From Membranipora membranacea (taxonomy: Eukaryota > Bryozoa > Gymnolaemata > Cheilostomatida > Membraniporidae), in the NCBI GenBank assembly GCA_914767715.1, contig OU612074.1:5037501-5101500 (forward strand): a DNA stretch of 64,000 bases, given 5' to 3'. Numbering within the stretch: the stretch's first letter is position 1; the number at the start of each line of letters is the position of its first letter. Positions 25,305-37,192 of this stretch are shown one piece after another. Both the position numbers and the translations under genes were made by a program. The notes under the pieces are model-generated. The model saw only the letters and a list, made by a program, of their open reading frames with translations, was not told where the DNA came from and did no database searches.

Positions 25305-25536
25305 CCCAACTCTACTATTAATCTGCAACTCCATGATAATTTATTCCCAGCATTGATATATTTTAAAACGTCACAATGTATTTTAATCATCACTGAAGAT
25401 TGATTTTTTCTCTACAAGTTGCAAGTATAATCTATGTCAAAATTAAGGACAGAGGAGATTTTCGAGGTGTTGACTGTTTTAACTAAGCCAACAATGAGGT
25501 GACGTTACACATGCCAATAAATTGAATTGAGATAGG

Positions 25537-25547
25537 TTTATTTTATT
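25537..25547 (-). terminator. G4 polyadenylation signal
   Basis: Two overlapping AATAAA hexamers on the minus strand after GGCTTATAAAATAAAATAAA. The 3' UTR exon begins at 25829. Confidence 0.65.
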
Positions 25548-26105
25548 TTATAAGCCTTTCAAAAGATTCGAACAAAGAACAAAAATGTCACATCGAATTT
25601 AATCAGTATATAAGACAAATTATTTGACGAAGATTGGCATCTGGATGCCATACAGCTCTTGAACTGAACTAATGGTAATCAGTATTGCACAAAAACTACC
25701 CAAATACATTGTGAGAAAACGAAGCTAATAATTGTTTTTTTTGATGGTTGTGGTTGTGGTGGTCTTATTCGGTGTCTCTGTCTGTGTTTGTCTCTGTGTC
25801 TGTGCCTGTGTCTGCGTTAGTTACTGCACCTAGGGAAAAAGAATGTCCAGAATGAGAAGGGAATAACAGTTTCATTGTAATTGACATCAGATAAAAAAAA
25901 GCAGCTGATACAAACAAAGAGCTTCAATCTCATTCTATAGATTCTGAACCGATCTACTTGTTCTAAGATCAGCTCAGCTCCCAGTAGATGTCAATTTTGC
26001 GTAATACAATAGGTAATTGTAGAGATTTTTATGGCTGCTTAAATTTCTTCTCCTGTTTGGTATTGTTTTGGTGTTGAACTATACCCTTATTAAAAACTTA
26101 CTTAT

Positions 26106-26945
26106 TTAAGCTGATTCTTCTTTCTTGCCTCTTCCGCCTGCTGGTCGACAATGGCATCTTGGGCGACCCTCTCCCTCACCTTGTGGTCCTGGTTTCTCGC
26201 CCTCACCTCTCTCTCCTTGTCTCTCTCCACCTCGTCTCGGTCCTGGTCCCTTACCACCTCTTCTTGGTCCATCTCCCTGTCCTTCACCTTGTGGTCTCTC
26301 TCCATCACCACCTCTTCTTGGTCCATTTCTCTCTCCATCACCTTGTGGTCTCTCTCCATCACCACCTCGTCTTGGTCCTGGTCCCTCTCCTTGTCCTCTT
26401 GTTCCTCGTCCCTCTTCACCATCTCGTGGTTGTTGTCCTTCTCTCATTTCCCCATCCCTCATTTTTCTTCCTGTAAACCCTTGTCCACAGGGGCAACGCA
26501 TCCTTCGTTTCTCTCCACCATCTCCAGCAACATCCCCTTCAGCATCTGTATTTTCAACTTCACTTTGTGCGATGCAGACACCTGAATGATACGAACACTT
26601 TAGTTTTATTTACTTTAAACACTGAATAAGTCCTTATGGTTACTCGCATACTCAATGGAAATGCCTAATCATCATATCTCAAACCAGCATTTCTTTCTGT
26701 CAAATAAATACAGCAAGGTTCTTCAGAAAGGTTCAGGTGAATCACCAATCACCGTTGCAAGCCACTTCTTCTTATAAATTAATCATTCAGTTGCAATATT
26801 TACTTCAGATTTCACATGCTGTTTTGTCTAGATATGTATGAAAAGTCTAGCAAAGTTCAAATGAGGTGAAGTATTTATATGACAATCTCTTTTAGTACTC
26901 ACCAATAACAACTGCGAAAAGTAGAGTGATTGTGAACTTCTTCAT
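26106..26945 (-). CDS. G4: secreted Gly/Arg-rich repeat protein (shortest member)
   Basis: Coding exons complement 26903-26945 and 26106-26581 give 172 residues. Introns are 26951-27062, 26582-26902 and 25830-26101. Signal peptide 1-19, acidic segment, Lys-Arg-Arg at 39-41, Cys44/Cys46 and Cys157/Cys159 are all kept. The repeat region has one 18-residue unit plus a partial one and lacks a 7-residue DGERPEG-type segment found in G6. The first intron has lost about 20 bases next to its donor compared with G6, leaving GTAAAATAGC, which is still a plausible donor. G4 is convergent with G3 in the same unit and corresponds to G6 in unit 2. Confidence 0.87.
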
Positions 26946-27136
26946 GGTTACTGCAAAAAATGAAAAATCAAAAATTACAAGAATATTTAGTCAGTAAATG
27001 TCTTCAGAATAATAAAACTCATCAGTCGATCAAATAAGTGAAGCTAAATTGAGCTATTTTACCTTGTGAATATTCTCTCTATGTTCTCTCTGTAGCTAAG
27101 TATGAAGCTGTGTGCTGGAGTTTAATTGTGCTTGTG

Positions 27137-27333
27137 CTTTTATAGTAAATTTGTAAACCTAGTCAAGCCCATCAAATTACCATAATACCAACATGATTGA
27201 GATTAAAGATTAACTTCACCATAAGCGGTAAACTAAAACAGACAGCTCAGACAAGTGACCAAATTGGAAGAAACATAATGAAGAGGACATGCTGTGTTAG
27301 AGGCATCTATATCTTCTTTATCAATGATAAACT
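27137..27333 (-). promoter_or_regulatory. G4 promoter with an internal deletion
   Basis: TATA box TATAAAAG at 27137-27144 (minus). The GATA palindrome TTTATCAATGATAAA is at 27317-27331, only 173 nt above the TATA box, compared with about 220-240 nt in G3, G5, G6 and G7. About 60 nt are missing near 27240, including the CRE-like ACGTCAAT site and the AACCAAA block that G6 keeps. A LINE fragment was inserted directly above the palindrome. Confidence 0.65.
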
Positions 27334-27822
27334 TATTATGTAATGCACATTACACATTATCGCCAATGTGCATTACATCCCATATTATCTCATTTCAACC
27401 GAATCCATTACACAATCATTACAACTCCTACCTCTTCCTAAGCTTGTTTGTTATTTCACTGTACTGTTTGCGCATAAGATAAACAATTTTTTAACACCTC
27501 CATTTATATATAGAGGATTTAAAAACAATGCCAAGTTCAATTTTCGTGATAAACATTTACTTTTATATCATACAGACAATCTAAGATACAAAGTTTCTGC
27601 TACATACAATTCTTTATTGTTACATTTGAGATCTAAAGAGAAGTTCAGTTCATTCAAAACTTTACTTTTCAACCATATATTATCGACTTGACCAACATCA
27701 TTGATGATATTATTTCCCTTCTGTTTCTCTTCTTTTGTTTTAAAAAAAAATTGTTTTCTGGCACTGAGTGCAAAACATTTCGAATGAGATGACTTTGGAT
27801 GCCAATAAATAGTATATATAAA
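27334..27822 (+). mobile_element. 5'-truncated LINE 3' end inserted upstream of G4
   Basis: The frame at 27368-27691 ends in a typical C-terminus of CR1/L2-like polymerases: a YNSLLLHLRS block, then FKTLLFNHIL and a stop. Comparison with the empty site above G6 (47263-47270) shows an insertion of about 490 bp. The flanking ATAAACT occurs on both sides and is a probable 7-bp target-site duplication. The element tail matches 1725-1935. It is too truncated to move. Confidence 0.75.
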
Positions 27823-29560
27823 CTCATCCTATATTCTGTTGATTCATTTCGTTTTGTGATCCTGTTATGATATAACGTGTTAGGAGAAAAACTTTTTCCT
27901 CTGACCAAGAAGATCCACCACTGACCGGTATATACATCAATATTTATTCGTAGCTGCATATTAAAAATGTATACACAAGGTGCTTATTAATAGTGCTTTT
28001 CAGCATGTTCACAGGGTTGGTGTGTCAGAGACAGATATTCTGACAAAAATAGAACCAGAATAAAACTGAACAAGGCTAATTTTGGGAAAAAATATGTCTG
28101 ATAAAACCTCCTTTGTTTGGCTGATGAGTCCTCGATATTGGCAACGAAAGCCCAAATATGTGAAGATTTCTCTGTACACTACATTGATGCATATATACAT
28201 ACTGCCTCTCGTGATCATGCCGGGGCATTTAGATCATTGATAAACGAGGCAAACATTACAACAAAGGAGGTTTCTCAGCTTAGCTTAGCTTAGCTTAGTA
28301 AAGCTTACATGTGCAATCACAATGAGTTGAGGAGAATCAGACGCCCCTGTATGAACTGATAATCACTATGAGCTAATATTGACAACAGACAGACAGACAG
28401 GCACCACGTCATGTGACAAATAAAATGTCTTCAAAATTCCAAGTCTCAATTTTCAGCTCATGCCCAAGAGCTGCAAATGCGCATGATGGCATATATAAGA
28501 GACTTTTGATCAGCTACATATGTTACTTCATCCCTTCGATGCCATGGTTATCACAGTTAAAGCCTCAGAACTTCTCCCCTCAATGTAATTTTTGGATAAA
28601 TACAGCTTTGCAACTAGCACGCATCACATAAATATCTGCTGCTGATTCCTACTAGAAAAATCATTTATGGTGGCTCACTATATATTTGATGCCATGGCAA
28701 TGGAGCAGGTCACTGTTTTCAGTAACATTAATCTGGATAATGATAATGTCCATTGGAAGCCGGTCCCTTCAATACAAAGCCATAGCAAACAAGGTCTATT
28801 GAAAAATCTATAGCCTCTTTTACACACAGCAGCCTATTTGAAAAGGTTGTTGGTCTGACCACTATATGTGGCAATATAAGGAGTTATCGCAATCATTTCA
28901 GCCTTCCCCTCTAATGATCTCAGACGTTTTAAAACGTGCACATCTGATCACAATGCTCAGGCCCAAAGCAAACTGGTATGAAATCAGAATGAATATCAGT
29001 TAATAATTTCTCTCCATCATAGGCTTTGTAACTGTTAGTTATCATAACATTGGGATGAATCAAAATGTAATACTGGGGTGATTCTGTCTCAATAATCTAG
29101 TCTTGTCTGGATGGTTGATCAATGGTGGTCTTTTTGTGTGCAGAGTTACATTTTATCCCTGACAGAATTTGTGAACTAGTTAGAGTGTTTAATGATAGTT
29201 GTTGATACATATTCTAGATATTTTGTGTTAACATAATTTAACTAGAAATGCCGCCGATAATAAACGCCACAAAACTTCAGGGGTGTGGATGTCATACACT
29301 TAGGTTGTCGATCGAGTTTATGATGGATGGCCATTTGGCAATGTCATAATAGGGGCAAATTAAAATTGCTGTATTTGCTATACCACCTATGAGGTAGACA
29401 TCCTGAGTAACATTGTCCTTTTATCTGGCAGAACTCCCCCACCAATATTCCCAGCGCATACAGCCATTGAATAGAGTGCAACAAACAAGTAATGATTGTG
29501 GTATATTTATAAAAATCATATGATAATAAGAGGTCTTCCCATTGCTCCTCCTTGCTTTAT
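27823..29560. other. G4 distal upstream flank, no gene
   Basis: 27823-28545 is the reverse complement of the upstream DNA of G3 (16000-16500) and G7 (53220-53900). It includes an AGCTT pentamer run at about 28276-28305. 28550-29560 is repeated at 47980-48960. No gene seen. Confidence 0.5.
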
Positions 29561-29569
29561 TTAATCTGG

Positions 29570-29645
29570 CCTCACCGGAATTTGAACTAGAGCCTCTCGC
29601 ACTGAGATCAAACACTCTAACTGCTAAGCCACGCTGGCCTGCTGA
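29570..29645 (-). mobile_element. tRNA-derived SINE head, copy 1
   Basis: On the minus strand there is a very good A box, TGGCTTAGCAGTTAGAG, then a B-box-like AGTTCAAATTCC about 35 nt later. The acceptor ends do not pair well, so this is a tRNA-related SINE and not a tRNA gene. A diverged copy is at 48970-49025. Confidence 0.55.
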
Positions 29646-29754
29646 AGCTTGCAAAGCTCAGCGTGATAAAATCCAAATGTAAGTAGTTATAAATAGGTAT
29701 CGTAACAAAACAGTTAAACCACCAAGTAGCAAAAGAGATGATATGTAAATAAAA

Positions 29755-29835
29755 TCTTGCTGATTGAACTCGGGCCTCTTGCGCAAAAAGCAAGTTACAA
29801 CTGTGGTATAATTTATAAAAATGATAAGTAGTAGG
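29755..29835 (-). mobile_element. Second tRNA-like SINE piece, copy 1
   Basis: On the minus strand TTGCGCAAGAGGCCCGAGTTCAATC ends in a B-box-like GAGTTCAATC. The copy at 49138-49200 keeps the fuller AGTTCAATTCC. No usable cloverleaf was found. Confidence 0.4.
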
Positions 29836-31399
29836 CCTACACATGCACCTCCTTGCCTTACAGATTTCATTGAAGATGAATGCGTAAAGTAAGCTTTTGT
29901 CTAATTTTGTTTAATTTTTTTTTCAAGCTTTCATGGCAAAAATCAGGAACAAAAGTTAAAAATATGATATGCACACCCTCAGCTGGTTTTTCTAGGCATA
30001 TGAGGTTGAAGACAGGACTTTGATTCTGCCATTTCTTCTTTTTTTAAAAAAAAACCTTTATGTAAAAGTGTTATGAGGTACTGGATATGGGTTTCTTTTG
30101 TTTTATATACACATTTATACACTTTTATCATAAACACAAAACTAAAGTTTTGGGGATTATTATTATTATTATTGTGATCCTGTTATCGATTATCAATGAT
30201 ATATTGATACAGGAATTGAAGACAGCTGATGGTACATAATATATGGAAGCTTGCAGTGATAGTTGTAATATAACGTGACGTTTTTCAAATAAATCAATGT
30301 TACACTGTTGTGAATAACTGATCATTGAACAGCAGATTGAAAGTAAATCGCAAGGGATAGTTAATTTTAGAGGCTTTTGCAGCAAGCCTGATGTCATATT
30401 GAGTTAAGCTGAATTGATGATTTTAAATCCAGGGATTAAGATCGAAATTGGTTAAAAGTTTGCAGCTTGCGCTGATCATGAACACATTTTTGTTTGATCA
30501 GAAGGGACTAAGCCAGTCTGCTAATTTCCTAAAATTGTTGGTTGACATTGAGAAATCATGCAACTGAACTTTACGAAGGCAATACATTACACTTTCCATA
30601 ATCATAATTATATTTGATCACAGCCGAGGTGGGTAAGTTAGACTATATTTCTACTGCTGGCTGTACAGTTTACCAGTCTTCTTGTTCCAAATTATCAAAT
30701 TGGTAGAATAATTTAGTGCCCCTTATCTTTACACTTTCTTTTCTCATTTTAATATCCGCCACTGACTCATCATGATCCTTCGCCTGAATCTCTAAGAATA
30801 ACCCCTTTCTATTTACCGGCAGCATAAGCAATACTGAAGTATTTTCATTAAAGCTGTATTTTTCATGTATTTGAAACTGAAATATATTAAAGGAAGAGAA
30901 TTTTTAAATTTAGCAACCGATGTTAGCTTGGATAAGATAATAGAACCATTGATACAGACCACCGATTTGAAAGTTCACAACCACATTGTACAACCAAAGG
31001 CCTTTATTTATTCTGCTTGAGAAAGTTAGCGGTTTTTGTTCACAACTTTACAGGGAGATCAAATTAAACTGAGTAGATACATGTCCTCTCAAATTATCAC
31101 TTCAGCCTATATCACAGAACTTATTTGATGAATCCTGTGAGATATAACGCATCCTGTTCACCTCAAACTTCATTATTATTATCTTCATTCTGAATATTGA
31201 ATGTCACACAGATTGTTAGACCTTAAAAAGTCTTGTTACATGAAAAGTGACACCTTGTGTTAAAAAGATCATGTTTTAAAATTCGGTAAAAATAATTTAA
31301 AAGGAGTAAAAACCTATTCTTTGTAAGATATGATATCCTGATTAGCATATGGCAGCAACAATGCGTTTTTGCGTATTTCGGTTCCGCAGTTGTTGACCG
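29836..31399. other. Gene-free flank, partly unit-1 specific
   Basis: About 1 kb here (near 29.99 to 31.0 kb) is absent from unit 2, where the sequence passes directly from the 29.97 kb equivalent to the 31.0 kb equivalent at about 49370. 30190-30510 is a relative of the 19370-19690 repeat. Nothing coding is recognised. Confidence 0.5.
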
Positions 31400-32140
31400 C
31401 CCTGGGATTCAGACGTACAGATCATTGATATTCAGTTTGTGGTTAGGGTAGCAGCTTGTGCAGGCAACGATAAGGCATTTTGATTTCGCATTGCTGGTTG
31501 ATATAGTCATCCAGTGGTTTGAGTTCTAAGGCAGATCCTCTGTCATGGTTATGACCCGATGCTGAGCTTATCATTTTGACTGCCAATTTCTCATGCGATA
31601 AGAACTGGTCTTTCTATGTTGAGCTGAGGAAAGGGTACCGTGCAGGGCAGCCATACACCATTTCAGGTCTAGTGCAGGCTGTGTAGAATCGAACAAGAAG
31701 ATCTTTTGGCATCCCTGAGCGCTTGAGATTGGTCAACACATAGGTAAGAGGTCTGACTTTTTCTCACACCATATTGATGGTTAATCCGAGAAACTTGCTT
31801 TGGTACTGCGCTGCTATTTGTTTGTCGTTGAGTGTGACTGGTGGAGCAGTTGATGTATCTGATCGGGCATGCTTGTTTCTGAAGTGTACGGTCACAGATT
31901 TCTTGGTATTTGCGAACATACAGTGATCAAAGCACCATTGAGCTATGCCATCAACTGCAGATTGTAGGCAGTGGGGAGTCCCTAGATGCTTAGTTGGATG
32001 CTAAATCAAGGTGAGGTCATCTGCATATTTTATCATATAATAGGGTAGTTTGAGGGTGTCCCCATGCAGAAGCCAAAACATTGGTCCCAGCAATGTTCCC
32101 TAGGGTGTGCAATTTCCAACATACTGGCTGTCACTGCACG
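31400..32140 (-). mobile_element. LINE reverse-transcriptase fragment with YADD motif, copy 1
   Basis: On the minus strand a frame reads GTLLGPMFW (RT palm block, with the usual preceding Gln codon now TAG), then LKLPYYMIKYADDLTLI. The YADD catalytic motif is at 32016-32027. Downstream follow blocks typical of the thumb and C-terminal part (FANTKKSVTVHF, KFLGLTI). Stops break the frame. This is a dead CR1/L2-like element. Its twin is at 49.78-50.53 kb. Confidence 0.8.
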
Positions 32141-32159
32141 TCACTGCAATCGTGGTAAA

Positions 32160-33515
32160 AAGAAATACTATCCCAGCAGTATAACTTGGTAACCTGCATC
32201 AGAGCTCCAAAAATAGCCTTAATATGTACTCATGTTATATTAATCTGTCATAAAATATATGTTTATTTCAGCTACTGCGGCAATTATCTCTTTCAAATGC
32301 GTCATCAAGGATTATCATAATCACCTAAGACTTCCAAGTATTATAAAACAGCCATCTAGATATTCAAAGAATACTTTAGACTTTCTGCAAGATCTGCATT
32401 GAAGCACTCAAAATAACCATTTTCTGCCTATTTAGATCCATGATCACTTATTTCAACTTCTCCGGTAGTAGTTTTTTCAAATCCGTCACCATGGTTTTGC
32501 AATGTCACTTCCATGTATCAAATCGCAGACATCTATAGTCAACCATTCCAATAGCAATATTTATCTTGCTCATCAAAAACACAAGCATTTTCCTCATATA
32601 TCTGTGGGAATTCAAAATCATTTTGGCCCCATCCAAAGAATCAAATGAAGATCAACGCCAGATGTCTAGAATTTGAACTCCCTTTGTGTACCTCAAGCAC
32701 AGTGGGACTTCATCCATAGTAGTAAAACGAACTTTTTTTTTCAATTATTTTGAGCGCTGAAAAAGGTTGGCTGTAGGTTATTCACCAACTCTGACGATGC
32801 AGCTTTGATATGTATATATATATATATGAATTGATTGTCCTGGTTAGAAAAAGCGTAATGGTCAAGCAAGTTATTGAATGTGCCCAAATATTTGATAAAG
32901 CAATTGTTAAATCTCAATACTTCACAATCCCATTTTTTCCGGACAGTGCAATTCATCTCTGAATTCCGAATTAAGCTTGTAAATATATATAATTTTTGGT
33001 GTTAAATTGACAAAATTTTCCTGTCTGTGATAAGTGTGATATTATTACTGCGAGCACATCTCTGAAATTTGTTTATTTTTCAACGCAGTCTGCAAATATA
33101 AACTCTCTGAAAATGTTGATGGCTTGAATCATCTACACACTTATGTTTGAGTTTTCGTAAAATATAATACAGCTGTGCATTTGTTCCTAACTATAAACTA
33201 TAATATTTCTCAGTTAGTACAAATTAAACCATAACAGTGGCCAGAAGAATAGGACACAGTCAACGTAAGCCACCAGTTATTGTTGAAAAAAACTTGCAGG
33301 AAACCAGCACCAAAGGATTTTAAAATAATCTTTTTAATAATCCATCAGTGATTGAACATTAAATTGTCTAAGGGATAATATAATGTGTATAAATACGTCA
33401 ATTGGTGGTATAATCATTAACATCAAAACTTATTTCACCATACCCATTAAAGATGTAGGCCGCCAGTAATCAGTGTTAGAACTGGTGATAATTAATTGTG
33501 TAAATTTTCTCTCTT
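32160..33515. repeat. Dispersed flank repeat, copy 3
   Basis: Homologous in order to 8640-9500, 20560-21560 and 50550-51880, including CAATAGCAATATTTATCTTGCTC. It contains a (TA) run at about 32812-32827. No gene. Confidence 0.6.
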
Positions 33516-33519
33516 CAGA

Positions 33520-33580
33520 TCCTGTGACTGCACCTTGAGCGACCCTCTTCACCCTCTTACTGTCCTCGACCCTATGCATC
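33520..33580 (-). pseudogene. Decayed exon 3 fragment, copy B
   Basis: On the minus strand the piece reads GAAGAGGGTCGCTCAAGGTG, aligned with GAGAGGGTCGCCCAAGATGC of family exon 3. The similarity covers about 50 nt and continues into a GAGG/GACAG-rich part like the repeat region. No open frame remains. It sits about 2.0 kb upstream of G5 in divergent orientation. Confidence 0.45.
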
Positions 33581-34107
33581 ACTTTTCAAAAATTCTGTTT
33601 GTTTTTATTGAAAAAGATTTGTCAAGAGTCCTCAGTATGCATAAGAGCTGAGATTTTAATTTATCGGAAGGGTGGAATGATGACAATGGTTGGTGACATT
33701 TTGGCGCATTATAACACCAGCAGTTGAATTATTTTTTTATGAAATAATAATTTAGGATAATTATGACTTTAATGGTAATTTCTGATGGTTTGCTAGAGGA
33801 ATATTCTGCGATTCCACTTCGATAAATTATAGCGGTCTCGATGGTGTCCAACGGCCTTCATCACTACAACGCAACTTTTTAACAGAAGCTCGTGATGAAA
33901 ACAGGAATTGTACAACGGAGATATACATAGTTTCTCTCCTGACCTGAAAACACAAAAAATAACTCTCTTTAGGCGCTCACATACATTCAATTATTTTAAA
34001 CTGCTTGTAATTTGTTTATGTTTTTTTCTCATAACCGATTAGGATTATTTGTGTTTTCTATGAATACTAGGTCATATTTGTTTTGACCAAGTAGGTCAGG
34101 TTTTGAC
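33581..34107. other. Gene-free unit end
   Basis: The blocks recur at 52010-52500 and, diverged, at 60720-61080. No gene seen. Confidence 0.5.
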
Positions 34108-34136
34108 CAACTATTGACCAACTAGGTCAATAGTTG
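34108..34136. repeat. Perfect hairpin at the unit 1/unit 2 junction
   Basis: CAACTATTGACC (34108-34119), a 5-nt AACTA loop and GGTCAATAGTTG (34125-34136) form a perfect 12-bp stem. The same hairpin stands at 52499-52527, the unit 2/3 junction. Unit 1 keeps only the outer AATAGTTG at its start. Confidence 0.75.
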
Positions 34137-35189
34137 TTTTGTGGCCTGCTTGGTTCATCAGTGCTACACTGTTTGGCATTACTGACCATGGAATAGGGGA
34201 TTAATAGCCAGGCGGCAAGGGATGGTTATTTTGAGAGATTTTGCAATAAGTCTGATGTCATATCGGTTTCAAGCTGGATTGATAAGCCTCCTTCTCATAG
34301 GCTTTTTATCTGGGGATTAAAATCAATATAGCTTGGGAGTTTGTGTTGATCATGATCACAGTTTTATTTGATCAAAGTTCCTTAGCATTCGTCGAAAGGT
34401 ACAGAAAAAAATTTAACTCATCATGGAAACAGGCAGCATTAGAATGCTTAAAGATTTTGCTGCAACATTGATGACAAAATGAATTCATGGTTTAATGAGT
34501 GTCCTTATCATTTCATGGGCTTTTAATCCAGGAGAAGGAGAATATCGATAATGATAGACAGTTTGGGTTGATCATGAACAGAAGATTCAGACTAAAGGGA
34601 TTGATTGCAAAGTTTTATTTGCCCAGTGTGTGTAGTTAGCGAATTGGTTGTGCCCCCAAAAAATATATACAACTGGAAGTGAAGACACCATTAGATAAAA
34701 ATGTAAATAAACATAAAGTTATTGTTGTCAGACTACAAATATGTAAAGTTTGAACTGCTCTCTGTATATTTGTCATTCTTTGAGTTTATGATGGTTGCAT
34801 CGCTCCCGTAAATAAATGGTCTTCAATTGGTAAGCCTATTATGCCCACAGTATCTGATATGTAGCTGATACAAAGTCTCTTATATATGCCATCATGCACA
34901 TTTGCAGCTCTTGGGCATAAGCTGCAAATTGAGACTTGGAATTTTGAAAACACTTTATTTGTCACATGAGTGGTGCCTGTCTGTTTCTCTGTCTGTTGTC
35001 AATATTAGCTCATAGTGATTATCAGTTCATACAGGGGCATCTGATTCTCCTCAACTCTTTGTGATTGCACATGTAAGCTTACAGCTTACAGAATATCTGT
35101 CTCTGACACACCAACCCTGTGAATATGCTGAAAAGCACTATTTATAAGCACCTTGTGTATAAAATTTTCTTATGCAGCCACGAATAAAT

Positions 35190-35567
35190 ATGATGTATAT
35201 ACCGGTCAGTGGTGGATCTTATTGGTCAGAACAAAACGTTTTTCTCCTAACACATTATATCGAAACAGGATCACAAAACGAAATGAATCATCAGAATATA
35301 GGATGAGTTTATCATTGATAAAGAAGATATAGGTGCCTCTAAGACAGCATGCCCTGTTCATTATGTTTTTCCAATTTGGTCGCTTGTCTGAGATCGCTAA
35401 TAACCAAACTGAGTATTATGGTTCCAATTGTAACCATCACTCTACGTCAATGCGCGGTGCAAGAGTTTTATTTTACCACTTATGGTGAAGTTAATCTTAA
35501 ATCTCAATCATGTTGGGATTATGGTTATTTGATGAGCTTGACTAGGTTTACAAATTTACTATAAAAG
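35190..35567 (+). promoter_or_regulatory. G5 upstream module and TATA box
   Basis: TATAAAAG at 35560-35567 and the GATA palindrome TTTATCATTGATAAA at 35308-35322. The CRE-like ACGTCAAT, CACTTATGGTG, TTAATCTTAAATCT and GTTGGGATTATGG elements are present in the same order as in G3. Confidence 0.65.
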
Positions 35568-35769
35568 CACAAGCACAATTAAATTCCAGCACACAGCTTC
35601 ATACTTAGCTATAGACAGAACATAGAGAGAATATTCACAAGGTAAGCCAAGATTTATCAAGCAAAATAGCTCAATTTAGCTTCACTTATTCGATCGACTG
35701 ATGAGTTTTATTATTCTGAATACATTACTTACCAAATATTCTTGTACTTTTTGATTTTTTGCAGTAACC

Positions 35770-36634
35770 ATGAAGAAGTTCACAATCACTCTACTTTTCG
35801 CAGTTGTTATTGGTGAGTACTAAAAAAGAATGTCATATAATACTTCACCTCATTTGAACTTTGCTAGACTATTCATTTACATACATATCTAGATAAAACA
35901 GCATGTGAACTCTGAAGTAAATATTGCAACTGAATGACAAATTTATAAGAACAAGTGGCTCACAACGGTGATTGGTGATACACCTGAACCTTTCTGAAGA
36001 ACCTTCCTGTATGTATTTGACAAAAATAAATGCTGGTTTAAGATATGATTATTAGACATTGAACTTCCATTGAGTATGCGTGTCACCATAATGACTTATT
36101 CAGTGTTTCAAGTAAATAAATCTAAAGTGTTCAAATCTTTCAGGTGTCTGCATCGCACAAAGTGAAGTTGAAAATACAGATGCTGAAGGGGATGTTGCTG
36201 GAGATGGTGGAGAGAAGCGGAGGATGCGTTGCCCCTGTGGACAAGGGTTTACCGGCAGACAAATGAGGGATGGGGAAATGAGAGAAGGACAAGAACCACG
36301 AGGTGGTGAAGAGGGACGAGGAACAAGAGGAGAAGGAGAGGGACCAGGACCAAGACGAGGTGGAGGGAGACCACAAGGTGAAGGGCAGGGAGATGGACCA
36401 AGAAGAGGTGGTCATGGAGAGAGACCACAAGGTGATGGAGAGAGACCGGAAGGTGAAGGACAGGGAGATGGACCAAGAAAAGGTGGTAAGGGACCAGGAC
36501 CGAGACGAGGTGAAGAGAGACAAGGAGAGAGAGGTGATGGCGAGAAACAAGGACCACGAGGTGAGGGAGAGGGTCGCCCAAGATGCCATTGTCGACCAGC
36601 AGGCGGAAGAGGCAAGAAAGAAGAATCAGCTTAA
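35770..36634 (+). CDS. G5: secreted Gly/Arg-rich repeat protein (twin of G3)
   Basis: Coding exons 35770-35812 and 36144-36634 give 177 residues, the same length as G3. Introns are 35642-35764, 35813-36143 and 36639-36911. Signal peptide, acidic segment, Lys39-Arg40-Arg41 and Cys44/46 and Cys162/164 are as in G3. The visible protein differences are few: GGGRPQ in place of GGEIPQ, and GEERQ in place of GGERQ. Both lie in the repeat region, while the Cys pairs and ends are unchanged. It probably arose with the unit duplication. Function is unknown. Confidence 0.88.
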
Positions 36635-37192
36635 ATAGGTAAGCTTTTAACAAGGGTATAGTTCAACACCAAAACAATACCAAGCAGGAGAAGAAATTAA
36701 GGACGCACATAAAAATCTCTACAATTACCTATTGCATTACGCAAGATTGACATCTATTGAGAGCTGAGCTGATCTTAGAACAAATAGATCAGTTCAGAAT
36801 CTATAGAATGAGATAGAAGCTCTTTTTTTGTATGAGCTGCTTTTTTTTATCTAATGCCAATTACAATAAAACTGTTATTCCTTTCTCATTCTGAACATTC
36901 TTTTTCCCTAGGTTCAGTAACTAATGCAGACACAGGCACAGACACAGAGACAAACACAGACAGAGACACCGACAAAGACCACCACAACCACAACCATAAA
37001 AAAAACAATTATTAGCTTCGTTTTTTCACAATGTATTTCGATAGTTTTTGTGCAATACTTATTTCCATTAGTTCAGTTCAAGAGCTGTATGGCATCCAGA
37101 TGCCAATCTTTGTCAAATAATTTGACTTATATACTGATTAAATTCGATGTGACATTTTTGTTCTTTGTCAGAATCTTTTGAAAGGCTTATGA

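Larger units (their letters stand above)
15325..34107. repeat. Segmental duplication unit 1 (about 18.8 kb)
   Basis: The unit starts at an AATAGTTGTTTTGTG block and runs through G3, a LINE fragment and G4 to a matching junction near 34.1 kb. The next 18.4 kb repeats nearly every block in the same order. Differences are small substitutions, a LINE insertion at 27.3 kb present only here, about 1 kb (30.0-31.0 kb) absent from unit 2, and a rearranged segment at 22.1-23.2 kb. Within the unit, 15.9-18.66 kb and 25.3-28.55 kb are inverted copies of each other, each centred on a gene. Confidence 0.8.

Noticed and set aside
24630-25321. Host gene with coiled-coil
   Set aside because: The NGKSPG block marks a LINE reverse transcriptase, and the frame is broken and truncated.
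27368-27691. Host gene of 107 residues
   Set aside because: Its C-terminus is that of a LINE polymerase, and the whole segment is an insertion with a target duplication.
28276-28305. Telomere-like or CRISPR-like array
   Set aside because: Only about four AGCTT-type pentamers in a row, with no spacers; a simple microsatellite.
29570-29645. Functional tRNA gene
   Set aside because: The A and B boxes are good but the acceptor stem does not pair, and the second copy is deleted in the middle, as for a SINE.
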